A DNA stretch of 64,000 nucleotides from Blakeslea trispora (taxonomy: Eukaryota; Mucoromycota; Mucoromycetes; Mucorales; Choanephoraceae), in NCBI GenBank assembly GCA_025331445.1, contig JAIWNE010000047.1, forward strand, positions 124,001 to 188,000, read 5' to 3'. Each line of letters opens with the position of its first letter. Within the stretch, counting starts at the first letter, position 1. The notes under the pieces were generated by a model. That model did no database searches, was not told the origin of the DNA, and was given only the letters and a program-made list of their open reading frames with translations. Made by a program: the position numbers and the translations under genes. Of this stretch, positions 50,358 through 61,071 are shown piece after piece.

Positions 50358-51592
50358 TTAATCTAAAAGACTGTGTTGATGAGAGGATGATGAAGATATT
50401 GAAGAGGAATAAGAAGGAGGGCTTGGTATAGAGGATGATGGCAAGGTATATATGTTGTCTTGTTCGCTGTCTATTATAGTGATAAGTGTTTCAGATGGTC
50501 TAAATTGCAGGGAATAACTGTCTGACTCATGATGGTTACTACTGCTACTCAAATGATTCGACAGTTGTCCTCCTGAGGCCGCTAACAATATTGTATCATT
50601 CTCCAATCCATAAGCTGGAGGAGGTGCTAACGTGCCTTGCTGAGGGGCTAAACCCCATTTTTTCACGTTGGCTTCTACAAATACAAACCCGGACTGCCCC
50701 AAGTTGACATGAATTTGACAAGGCCCATTTGCACCAATGGTAGGAAACAAATTCCATCGAACTCCCGAACAAGCATCTTCTAATCTTCGACCGTTTCTTG
50801 TAAAAAATACAGTACCTGTTCTATGTCGATAGCCTACACCAATTATATCGCCGCTATTGAAAGGAATGCCGTAGGGACGATCGTTAAAAGGAGAAGAAAA
50901 ATATTTGAAGCCAGTGTCCGAGAAATAGCCTATGGAGTATCGATTCCAGCCTGGCAATCGCCAAGTAGGATAAGGTTTAGTTGCAACACCTACAGAAACG
51001 ATAGTTGATTCTGGTTTTTCATACATTTTTGCCTAAAAGATATCCTGCAATCAATACAGATGCTTATACATAAAAAAAAAAAAAAAAAAGTGCTATCCAT
51101 CTTTTACCTCCCAATAATACACTTCTTGATGTCTTGGCAGTGGCAAATTCGTTTGTATACAGCATTCACCATGAATAAACTGTAATTCCGTCCTACCTGC
51201 TACATACACATTTGCATCTGGCTCGCCTTCAAACTCAAATGCAGAAACACCCTTTTCTTGAATTGATTGAAATTGAGGTGGTGTAATGTCTGTAGGTATA
51301 CTATCTGGGGGATGTCTTATCTGAAAAACTTTGTTTGGGTTAGATTCAGATACAGTTCTGTATCTTCTTATATGACTTTAGTACCTCTTGCTCTTTCGTA
51401 GCTCAATCGTGCATCTTCCTGTAAGTTGGCGATTGACTCTTCTGAATCAGTTGGCCAGTCATCGTATTCCGCATAGTTGCCGAGTGAAATAACTGACCCG
51501 GAGGACGCTTTTGTAAAGCACACCAAAAAGATAGTGATGACAAAAAACAGAACTATGCCCAAAGTCCATATGATTCCATATAGAGTCAGCAT
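50358..51592 (-). CDS. SSH4: Ssh4/Ear1-type SPRY-domain ubiquitin-ligase adaptor
   Basis: Exons 51108-51328, 51385-51592 and 50358-51032 (complement) give 367 residues. A single N-terminal transmembrane helix (LYGIIWTLGIVLFFVITIFLV) is followed by the family segment HPPDSIPTDITP...FQSIQEKGVSAFEFEG. A SPRY domain (about 125-255: VYYWEAKMYEK, WNRYSIGYFSDTG, GDIIGVGYRHRTGTVFFTRNG) comes next, then a Ser-rich tail with two PY motifs, PPAY and PPSY. In yeast these vacuole/endosome proteins recruit the Rsp5 ligase through PY motifs to sort membrane proteins. For exon 2 the acceptor ACAAAG was chosen because the nearer TTTCAG breaks the frame. Ssh4 versus its paralogue Ear1 is not resolved. Confidence 0.9.
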
Positions 51593-52740
51593 TGTTTGTT
51601 AAAGTAGACAAAGTCAACTGAGCAGAGGGAAAAAGCAAAAGGAAAGGCAGAGGGCCTGAAGAAAAACAATAATAAAGGAGAGTGTTTTTTTATTGCTATT
51701 GACCAAATCAGCTGATATATGTGACTTTAAACAGAACCTACAAAGGAAAAAAAAAAGGGCAAATGCACAAGTATACACATATCATATATTTGCTGATAAG
51801 TCTCCTATAGCCTACATAATCAAGACAGTCTGCAAATTGGAACTTGACAAAGAAAATTTCATTTCATATGCCTGTCTTTGAGTACAAAATCGAGTCCTTT
51901 ATGTTTCTTAAGTTGAAAGGTATATCTGTCATGCTGAAATCGCTAAAGACAGCATTTAGTATCGGTAGAACAAAAATGTTGTGTTGTATCAATTATGACA
52001 AATATTGAAAGCTCGCCGTTTTAGTGTTTGTTTGAGTCTCTCGCCGTAAGCCATACTTGTAAAGAAGAAAAAAAAACATGTGTTGCTTCTTAAGCAAAGC
52101 TATAGCTTTGTTTCTTTTTCCTACAGGTCTTAAGCGAATAAGAGAGAAAAGGAAAACATAAAACTTACTCAGAAGAACTAAGCTAGATATCGAACTATGA
52201 AAATCAATCAAGACATCTAGAAAGTATTGCGACATGTGGAAGCAAAGAAAAGCGTAGCGATTCTATAAGTTAAAAGGTTCATGCAAAGATGACACGCTTT
52301 TCGCTACATATGGAAAAGCAATGCACTTGTTAACGTGCATTTGTCTCGGAAATAAACTATTTGTTCTTGTAGAGTAAAAGATACCCTTTCCTTCTTCCTT
52401 GTCATTGATATAACTTGTTTTGTCAAAAGAATGCATTTTTAAAATTTATGCAATTGCTTCAAGGAACTTTTTTTGTACCTGGATCTGATTTTAAAAAATA
52501 AATCTTTGGTCTAACCAACAAAATAAAGTCTTTGCTCACTGCGCATTTGTTCGTCAATTCACTCCTTTCTACCAAACCGCCAGTCCGAGTCATACTTGAA
52601 GTCTTGAAAAGTTCGTAAGTGCTCCATTACAAACTTAACATCTCGACATGTGACTACTTCCTGTTTATTACTAGATAAATAGCTCTTCAAAAATAACAAT
52701 CTTTTACTTTCCTTTGATAATTTTTTTTTAATATCTTAAC
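51593..52740. other. Divergent intergenic region
   Basis: Promoters of the Ssh4-type gene (-) and the MGST3-like gene (+). No gene is seen. Confidence 0.5.
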
Positions 52741-53181
52741 ATGGTAGCTCTTCTTGTTCCTTCTGAATATGGCTATGTTCTTGGCGCTTCTACAGTTAGT
52801 GCCATTTACTTGTTCTCTTTAGGCTTCAATGTATATAGTGCTCGTACAGCTGCAAATGTCCCTTATCCTTATGTATATGCTGAAAAGAGCGAGGCAGAAA
52901 AGGATCCCAAGAAGCACGTCTTCAACTGTATTCAGCGGGTTCACCATAATACAATGGAAATTTTTCCTGTTTTTCAAACTATGCTCATGGTAGGTGGTCT
53001 TAAGCATCCCGAATTATCTACTGGTTGCGCAGGCATTTTCCTTGCAGGGCGCATGTTCTATAGTAGTGGATACTCTTCTGGTGATACTACTAAGCGCTCA
53101 CGTGGTATGGTTGCCTACATTGGTCTTCTTGGTCTTCTAGGTACTTCTATTTCTACCATCTATAGTTTGGTTAAAAATTAG
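52741..53181 (+). CDS. MAPEG-family microsomal glutathione S-transferase 3-like protein
   Basis: An intronless frame of 146 residues with four hydrophobic helices. MGST3 hallmarks are EYGYVLG near the N-terminus, FNCIQRVHHNTMEIFPVF (the conserved loop contacting glutathione: Arg, His, Asn, Glu), AGIFLAGRMFYSSGYSSGD and a final helix LLGLLGTSISTIY. The family conjugates glutathione or reduces lipid hydroperoxides in ER or outer mitochondrial membranes. Length and order match fungal members. Confidence 0.95.
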   Translation: MVALLVPSEYGYVLGASTVSAIYLFSLGFNVYSARTAANVPYPYVYAEKSEAEKDPKKHVFNCIQRVHHNTMEIFPVFQTMLMVGGLKHPELSTGCAGIFLAGRMFYSSGYSSGDTTKRSRGMVAYIGLLGLLGTSISTIYSLVKN

Positions 53182-53940
53182 TTGGATCATGGTTGTAAAT
53201 GATAATAGTCGTATAATACGAGTTGTTCTTGGTTTCAAGATAACATAAAACCTCAGAGCAATAAAAAAAGCGTGAGGTGAGAAAATGCATTTCAGGATAT
53301 TCAAAAGAGACTTTAAAGTTCCTCTTGTTTGCTTGGATCACAAGATTGCCTCAGCAAAGAGTGCAAAACTGTTAAATTATAGCCAATAACCAGGCTAAGC
53401 ACATACGGGAAGATGAAAACACGCTTATACACTGGTCCTAGGAATTAATCCATCTGCTTGTCATAGGTGTTAGCTAAAAGTTGCATTGTCATCGAGAGAC
53501 AATGCTCAATAGAGGCATAGCAACTAATAAGTTCTTTTTGAGATAGATATGCAACTATCAATTTATTTTCTAAATGAAGTCTATAATGAGAGCAAAAAGG
53601 CTAGTTAGCGATTACTAACCCTAAAAAAGGACTTGTATTTTGCTTGAACTATGATCTATAGCAAAAAAAAACAAAAGGAAATACAAATATGAGATTGAGA
53701 GGTAGTAACTAAGTCTAACAAGTAGCACATTAATCGAAAAATAATAGTTTTATAGCCAGTCTTATTGTCAAGAAATTACAGACTTCTCGTGAGTTTCTAG
53801 AATCTATTGCCATAGTAAAGTTGATTGTTTGTACACAATAAAAATACCGATTGACTGTGTTTTTTGCCAACTTTTACTCTTCCTGTTTTGTTGCAAGAAA
53901 GAAAAGAAACAAAAAGCAAACAATGTAGAATTGATTGTTG
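53182..53940. other. Intergenic
   Basis: Nothing recognisable is seen. Confidence 0.5.
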
Positions 53941-53943
53941 TAA

Positions 53944-54405
53944 TTATGTAGAAGGATTGAATACATCAAGTGTTTTTGAACCAATTAGCCTATATACACC
54001 AGAGATATTGATCGCCAAGGCGGACAGAGAGTCTCCTGGTTTATGGGATTGTTTTGCTAAATTAAGGATATAAGTCTTGTTACTACATATGAATGTACTG
54101 TTGATCGTCTTGGAACTTTCTTTTCCATCTTTTTGTACGATTCTCAATGAATGGTTAATTTCTTCAAAGCAAAAAAAAACACAGGCTTGAGATGTACTAA
54201 ATTCGTTGATCATGCACATTGATATGTGAATGGATATTCTTTCGTCAATCATTTGAGTACTCATGCTCTTCCAGATATCGAAAACCTTAACTATTCTGAT
54301 AATATGTTCGCCTACCTTCAGGATTATGTTGTAAGAACAGGTAGGCTCACCACGGCTTAGAAGATGTGAGCTGCCGGTTTTCGCATTCAATTTGATGAAA
54401 ATCAT
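53944..54405 (-). CDS. Unrecognised open frame, possibly a relic
   Basis: A 153-residue frame from an ATG, long for this AT content, without transmembrane segments. Its C-terminal pattern (KTYILNLAKQSHKPGDSL, then GVYRLIGSKTLDVF) loosely recalls multi-copy Mucoromycota protein families that often lie near transposons. That resemblance is from memory and weak. No splice-joined extension is obvious. It directly borders the dead Tc1-type element. It could be chance. Confidence 0.3.
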   Translation of the reverse strand: MIFIKLNAKTGSSHLLSRGEPTCSYNIILKVGEHIIRIVKVFDIWKSMSTQMIDERISIHISMCMINEFSTSQACVFFCFEEINHSLRIVQKDGKESSKTINSTFICSNKTYILNLAKQSHKPGDSLSALAINISGVYRLIGSKTLDVFNPST

Positions 54406-54452
54406 ATTTCCAAATGAAAAAAAAAGGCAAAGTTTAAATTGGAAATTTCCCT

Positions 54453-54464
54453 ATGTTCAATTTG
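54453..54464 (+). repeat. 12-bp direct repeat, left copy
   Basis: ATGTTCAATTTG occurs here and again at 55658-55669, bracketing the transposase remnant. It could be a relic of an insertion duplication or coincidence in AT-rich DNA. Confidence 0.35.
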
Positions 54465-54492
54465 ATAAATAATTTATGCTATGATCAACCTG

Positions 54493-55487
54493 TCATTGGC
54501 AATTCTCACGGAGGATTTGTTTATTGCATTCACCTATGAGCTGCATCAAGCCATCTTTGCCAACACTGAGTTCTCTTCTTAACAATCCCTTGAGTTTCAA
54601 AAACGATTCCTCAATTGGATTGAGGAACAAACTGTAGGGTGGCTAGAAGTGAACCCGGTGAAGTGCCTCGTTCTCAAAGTAGTCTTTGATCAGACCAACA
54701 GTATGGATAGCAGCATTATTCATCGCAAAGTAATGCTCCACGGCACTCGCATCGTTTACCATCTTGGCCAGCTGCTTGATGAAATTCAAGAAGGTTTCTT
54801 TTGTCGTCCCCTCAGGAACAATTTTTACAGATACACCTTCAACACCTTGGTATGATATGGCAGCCAGAATAGCAATGTTTGCTAACCTTTTGGTTGTTGT
54901 CTGTACAACTGAAAACTCTGCCTTTTTCGATTAGCCTTTGACTCTGATCAAGTTGGAGTTGAATTCAGCTTCATCCACAAAGACGCAGTTGGTTTTGCAC
55001 GAAATTAAAAAGAGTTTGGAGTTGAAAGACGAAAGGTTGTCTTCGTTAATTAGTATAATCAGAGTTTTGTCTTACTTTGATTTGCTTCGTTGATTTGATG
55101 GTGAAGCCGATATTGTTGCAGATGTATCGGTGTATGTGCTGAATGGATAAGTTTTCCTCTTTCAGATTAGGAAATCTTTTGAACAACTTCGACTTCTTCA
55201 TACTCAGCGCCATCTGAGCCTTCTCATCCAGTATTTCGATGAGGTATTCCTTGTGTTCTTTGGTTAGCTTGACCAATGGTTCACATCTTCCTCCTCTTGG
55301 GAGGTTCTCGACAGTTCCTCGGTCTACTGTTGACAGATCTGTCAACAGTAGACCGAAAAAGATTGAGCAATCTTGCAACCTCTGCAACCCTCATTTTCTG
55401 GTTGAAAACCATTTTAGCAGCCTGCTCTTTGATAGCGGCGTCAATGCGGTTATACTTTCTGGGAATTTGGCTGTTGTTGTTGTAGTT
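54493..55487 (-). pseudogene. Inactivated Tc1/mariner (IS630-type) transposase
   Basis: Minus-strand translation in broken frames gives an ordered transposase. The N-terminal helix-turn-helix region reads RKYNRIDAAIKEQAAK...RVAEVARLLNLF, then TVENLPRGGR. The DDE core reads NCVFVDEAEFNSNL, GTTKETFLNFIKQLA, MNNAAIHTVGLIKDYF and PPYSLFLNPIEESF. It ends LRENCQ. The second catalytic Asp is replaced by Asn (MNNAAIH for the usual MDNAAIH). In-frame stops occur after LIRVKG and before PPYSLF, plus a frameshift at a 38-bp palindrome (55319-55356). The element is therefore dead. No clear terminal inverted repeats are visible. Confidence 0.85.
55319..55356. repeat. 38-bp perfect palindrome inside the transposase relic
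   Basis: The two 19-nt halves, centred between 55337 and 55338, are exact reverse complements. The half-site reads TCGGTCTACTGTTGACAGA. The right-hand half as read on the minus strand appears inserted into the transposase frame and shifts it by one base. Confidence 0.97.
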
Positions 55488-55657
55488 AGCTGTGAACGTT
55501 TTGGTAATTTAAGAAAAGTAAAGTGAGCGTTTAGTTATCAAAGAGAAGAATTTGCTGCTTTTTATTGAATGAACAGAAACAATCATAACAAATGTTTGTA
55601 AGCTGAGTGAATTACTAAATCATGAAAATAGTCTAGACACAATTTCATTGTGTCGAC

Positions 55658-55669
55658 ATGTTCAATTTG
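55658..55669 (+). repeat. 12-bp direct repeat, right copy
   Basis: Second copy of ATGTTCAATTTG, 1205 bp from the first. It sits just beyond a small hairpin (GACACAAT/ATTGTGTC, 55635-55653). Confidence 0.35.
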
Positions 55670-56678
55670 TATTCTGAACTGAACAAAGCTCTCGCTATAA
55701 TTTTGCTTAACTCATCTTAACTAGAAAGAAAATTAATCACCAAATTAAACATAGAAGAATCTTCTATTTGAACCTTGCCTTTTTTTTTACCTTTGTTCAT
55801 CGATGCATGCAACAATCTAAACTCCTTTCATATTCGCGGGTTCAGATACTGTCGAACAGCTTACATTCAAATGAAGAGAATTGGTAAAAGAATATATCAA
55901 TCCACTTCGAGAAGGCAATCATCAAAGAACAAGATAGTGCATAATTATTTGTTTGTATACTCAGAAACAAACAGCACTGGTTAAACTAGACAGTGCAAGA
56001 CAATAGAGTCCACAATTAAGTACTTTCTGCATATGTATGAAAAGCGTTCCAATGATTTCCAAATAAAATGTATACATATATGACTCCAACAATTTTGAAT
56101 TTTAGTTTGATACAGGGCGGTGATATAAAAAGGATGGGAGATTAGCTTAGTCATTTGACAGTAAGATTAGAAGACAAGATAATACCAGCTTCCTGAAAAT
56201 AGCCTAGTAAAACTTTGTAACTAATGCGATTGGTACATTTGTATGAAGACTTTTTTTTTTGGGAAGGTGATTCATCATGTCACCAGAGAAATGAATACTT
56301 AATTTTGTACACCACAGAGTAGTTAAGCTTTTTTTTTTGTCATCAAAATGGCACTAGGACAAATTAAAGTAGCTGCGCACCATTTTAGCTCTATTGCTTT
56401 CATAATTCTTCTGTCAAGAATCAAGCACATAGAAAGCTGGGAAGAGAGTTTTCTTCATTAGGACCCCTTCATCATTCGATAATTAAACTGACACAATAAA
56501 TCATACATTTCATTTTTTTGAAAATTTATTAAGAGCTATTGAGAAATAATAAATGGACCTGAAGTCCAGAATGGCTATGTAAGTTTATATATGTACAGCT
56601 TAAGAGAAATAAACATAAGAATGTTTGAAGAAAGGCATATAAAATAAAATAAAAAAGTAATCATGATATTGTACAAAT
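55670..56678. other. Intergenic
   Basis: No gene is supported. Short A/T tracts only. Confidence 0.5.
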
Positions 56679-59150
56679 CTACATCATCGGGTGTTCATCA
56701 ATAAAAAGAAACTTGTTCATCTTTCTGGGATTAAAATAACGAAACCTAGCAGGACTTTTGCCATTGCTTGCTTGCAACTGTTGATCTGGAACATATGCGT
56801 TGAATTGGACAAAAGGTGGTGCTGTAGAAAAAGAAGGGTTTCGCGTGCTGCTTGGGTTATTAATACATTGCGATTGTTGAGATTGCTGCAATGGTGTTTC
56901 AATACTAAATTGGTTCTGAAAAGATATGGGCTTTTTGGGAGATGTTGATTTACTATACTTCGGTGGTGATGATGCCTTTTGTTTTTGTTGTTTTTGTTGT
57001 TGTTGTTGCTGTTGCTGTTGTTGTTGTTGTTGCTGTTGTTGTTGCTGTTGTTGTTGTTGTTGTTGTTGTTGCAAAAGCACCATCTCATGGGGATGAGGAT
57101 CATGATTGTTTAGTTTTGCATCTGGTTTGAGATATGCTAAGAAATAATCAGGCTGCTTTTTCTCAAGCTGATTGAATTCACTAAATTTTGACAATGATGA
57201 TAGATTGCCTTCCAGCTGGTGTCGTCTAATTTCTACTTGAATGAAATCAACTACTTGGAACCAATTCTTGCATGAGAACCGATACTCGCGAGTACTTTGA
57301 AGAGCCTCATAAGCCTTGAGAAGTCCTGTTCTAAAGTCTTCCATAGCAATACCTGTTAGAATAACAGCCTGATCTTCAGAAGAGACACATGTGTGATATA
57401 TATCCATGGCAATTGATATGATTTCAGTCGCACGCCAAAGTTCATCACGATCAAAGGCGCAACGACCAATATCGGCCATATTACATGTTTTGATAGCACT
57501 CAGTTGGTTTAATGCAGTCGAGAGGCAGATGTTGAGCGATTTCAAAGATGCTTGGCTGGGCCTTGTGTCATTGATTTCAGGTATAAACAGTTTGTGCAAG
57601 ATTATGCGAGTAGCATTGTACTCAATATTTACACGAAGACATGCTACAAACAGATCTTCAGAACCATATTGAAACCCACTATCGAACATGAGATAATTGG
57701 GCAGAGATTGATAAAAGTCAGATAGTCGTTTGTCGTATTCTTCAAACTGTTCTACTGTCAGAACAGCACTTTCTTGGTCATAGAGGGCGGCTACAATGTC
57801 TGCCTGGATCTGCCAGAGTTTGAGACAGTGCATAAAGGAGATGACTCCTGTTTCAGTATCATCAATGTCTTGCTCAAATACTTGAGGAAAGTCAGGTTTT
57901 CCCGGCAAACGAGGTTGTGGTGTGTTCTTGGGTGAGCCAGATGTCCAAAGCGAAAAATCAATGGCCCATGCATACCACCATAGACGAGTATCCATTTCTT
58001 TTTCATAGGAATCAACATCTTCATGTGTCATACGAGGGTAAATGCTTAGTTCATGAAGAGCAGAGATGGCCATTCCAGCATAGTGATGGCGTTTAGTGGG
58101 CTCAGCACGTACACTCATGTACAACAAGGCAATGACTGTGTATCGATCGGGTATGTCAAAAGATTGTGAGAGACATTCGCGAGCACGACTAAAAAAGTAT
58201 TCTTCTTGTTCCTGTAACTTGTCCTGATCTTCTAGAAACCGCTCAAATCCATCTTTTGGATGATGGATTACCATATGCCGAAAGACATAGGAGCAGATAG
58301 CATTAACAATCAATGTATCTTCTGGTCGTTCTTGCGAATGGTACCAATTCATAAATTCATCTCTCTGTAGCACTGGGTAGTATCGCACCCAACAAGAGAA
58401 ATATGTTTCAATGCAAGCATCTACGAGTTGATGTAGGCTGGTAATCGAGTCCAATCTAGAATGTGGATTACTGATTTGGCCTAGACGACAGGTTGAGGCA
58501 AAGAAATTGACAGGTTTTGTTTGATTTTTTTTGTTGCGATAGAGCAACATTTTGTCTACTGAGTTTTTGTTTAAATCAGACATGGTGTCAGAGTTGCTTG
58601 AATCGTTGCATGAGTTGGATGTACAGAGCTGACTAAAAGCATCTATAAGAGACCTCAGGTCTGTTGCACTTGACACTTTGGCCTCCAAGTTGATCCCGAC
58701 ATCGCTATAAGAAAGTTTTACTTTGGAAAGAACGTCTGTCAAAGCAGCGTTTTCGCCAATCAAAGAAGTCATGTCCTCTGGTAGAGAGTCAAGCAATATT
58801 TTGGGCGGAGATGAATTACTTGGTGTAGCTGGAGAAAAGACACTTGATGATATCGAAGGTCGATGCTGAGCAGGACTTTGAGTTGTCTCAGATAGTATAG
58901 CACTGGCATTATCATCCTGATAAAATAAATTGGACTGTGGGGAAAGACTGGAAGACTCAAAATAATCTGTATGGTAGTGGTTTGAATAAGGAATATCAAT
59001 AGGAAGCGCAGCAGGGGTAGCTGGATACATATATTCCATTGGTGAATGGTAAACGTATTGATGAGATTTTAGCCAATCATCTGAATGTCCTTGTGAATTT
59101 TGTAACTGTTGATGATATTGCTGTTGTTGTTGTTGTTGCTCATCTTCTTC

Positions 59151-59186
<36 letters not shown>

Positions 59187-59312
59187 CCCCAATAAAGCAT
59201 GACTGATAACCTCGAATGTAGGTGCTTGTAAATACCAATCATTGTCTGTAGTAGGCGATGCTAAATCAGCTCTATATCTTTTATTTGATCTTTCTACTGT
59301 ATCAAAGGGCAT
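56679..59312 (-). CDS. PolyQ-rich fungal-specific transcription factor domain protein
   Basis: An intronless frame of 877 residues. The middle (about 300-560) is a fungal_trans domain: LVDACIETYFSCWVRYYPVL, FMNWYHSQ, YTVIALLYMSVRAEP, AGMAISALHELSIYPR and MDTRLWWYAWAIDFSLW. It is typical of zinc-cluster regulators such as the Xlnr/Rgt1 type. Yet no Zn2Cys6 cluster exists in the N-terminal region, which instead begins MPFDTVERSNKRYRADL. There are two polyglutamine blocks, about residues 44-66 (broken by Glu/Asp) and about 750-775. Either the DNA-binding part is lost or it lies in an unseen upstream exon; none is evident in the T-rich leader. A regulatory nuclear role is inferred. Confidence 0.85.
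56985..57072 (-). repeat. CAA/CAG tract encoding C-terminal polyQ
   Basis: TTG/CTG-type triplets on the + strand read as an almost pure Gln run on the minus strand, with Lys interruptions at its C-terminal end. Likely length-variable. Confidence 0.9.
59107..59187 (-). repeat. CAA/CAG tract encoding N-terminal polyQ
   Basis: Two Gln runs separated by Glu-Glu-Asp-Glu near the N-terminus of the transcription-factor gene. Confidence 0.9.
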
Positions 59313-60148
59313 TTTATTATAAAGAAAAAGTAAATAGTAATAGTATAATAAAGAAAAAGTTTTCTTTTAAAGAGAAAAAGAGAAAAAGTGATGGGAAAAA
59401 TTTGTAACGGTAAGGTCAAGTTATTTTCTCAAAAAGTTACACAAGTAGCCTCTTCTGACTTGAGCTTTGTTGATTGGATTACATGCTTCATTTGCAAGAA
59501 AGGAAAATAGATTCTAACTTTTTAGATTTCCTAAAAGAGACCTGTCTTGTCCTACAGGAAATCTACGTATTTATCAAAGACAGAGTGAGTGAACTGCTTT
59601 AAACTTTTCCCGACTTCTCCGAATGTTATCAATCATCACACTCCGCCCTTTTTTTTTTGGTCTTTTTCTTTTTATTGCCTATGGACCTTATCTCTATATG
59701 AGCAAATGTGTTTCTATTTTGTTTGATAGCAAGTCTGTTTTATACTGTGTTCTTTTTCTTCCTTTTGTTTTTCTCTTTTCGATCATGGTTTTCTTAGTCA
59801 CAACATATGTTAGTATGATTATGTATAAAGTAATGATCGAATATTCAACCATAAACATGTAAATCTTGCAAAATGTGGATAAGTGATACATTGATTTGTG
59901 TTCCCAGCAATCTTTTTTTTCATTCTCTCTTTGCAATTTGTCTTTATTTCTTAAATGGGCAAAAAGAAAGTTGGGCGCTATCAAAACCTAAATCAGAGAT
60001 AAACATGTCTGATTTTTGTCATGTGCTCTTAGTAAGATGAATTGCATTCGCAAATTCTATTGGATTGGCTATTCAGCTGTAACTTTGGATCTCATTGGCC
60101 GAGAAATGTGACAAAACTTGCATAAGGGCGGCATAGAGAACAGAGACA
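59313..60148. other. Intergenic
   Basis: Upstream region of the transcription-factor gene. No gene is supported. Confidence 0.45.
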
Positions 60149-60371
60149 ATGCAGCTTGTTCATAGTGTCAGTAGAATCTGGCAATATTGATCATATGTTA
60201 CTGTACTACTTAACCCAACTCACGTTTTTTTCCCTCCATTTTCAGTACACCATACAATTAGCTCAATTATTACGTGAATTTAGTCAATCATACAAGCTCG
60301 ATCAGAAACTGGATCAAGATCTGCACTCTTTATTCCTTTACTTTTTATTGCTATTTAACTTTGATTTTTAA
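60149..60371 (+). CDS. Tentative two-exon mini-gene, 47 residues
   Basis: ATG 60149 opens a six-codon exon (MQLVHS) ending before GTCAGT. A 79-nt intron has a good branch-like TTAAC and a strong pyrimidine tract with TTTTCAG. It joins in phase to YTIQLAQLLREFSQSYKLDQ and on to a stop at 60371. The acceptor is among the best in this part of the window, which is why it is listed. The 3' end is Phe/Leu-rich and may be untranslated. It may equally be part of a larger decayed gene. Confidence 0.22.
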
Positions 60372-61070
60372 AAGGAATACAAAAAAAAGGCAGCTATTCA
60401 AGTTACACAAGAACCCTCAGAGTTGTACTACGTCGAGATACCTTTTTGTTTATATTTTGTGTTTATTGATTACAGCTTCTACTTTTCTCTCTTTCTTCTT
60501 GTATCTGTAAGGCTGAATGTGTCTGCGATCTCTTATAGTCTACCAACTTTGAAGGAAAAATAGAAGGCTAGAGATGAGATACATGCGTTACTGATTTTAA
60601 CTCAGCAAATTAATGTTTCTCTTTTGATTTGTGTGCTTAGCGCTAATTGTTTCAAATTTATAATGTAAAGAGAAATATTAAGGTATCTAAAATATTTTAA
60701 AACATCGATCTATTGTGTAGATATATTTTTATAGATGTACTTTTTATAGATGTATCTTTATAGATATATACACTATTTCCGGGCATTGTTTGAATTTAAA
60801 GGTGAATTGAGGTGCTATCTGGAGCAAAAACCTATGAATGCATTTCAATCTTTCAAATGTTCTAAATCACTATGTTGTTTTGAGCTGATGAAGCTTTCTT
60901 GCTCTTTTATTGCTCTTTTATTGCTTTATTTTAATCCACATATCGCGTTTTCTTCTCTTTTATTTACTTTTCATATTTCTTACTGTTTGTCTTATCTCAC
61001 GTATTCAATTATCATTTTATCAACAATTTTGATTCGTTTTAATTGTTCATCATTGTCATTACCACCATGA
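60372..61070. other. Intergenic AT-rich region
   Basis: Nothing beyond repeated TATAGATGTA-like words at 60717-60772 is seen. Confidence 0.45.
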
Positions 61071-61071
61071 A

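Noticed and set aside
56942..57130. + strand frame of nearly pure Val/Ala
   Set aside because: Antisense reading of the polyQ-encoding tract.
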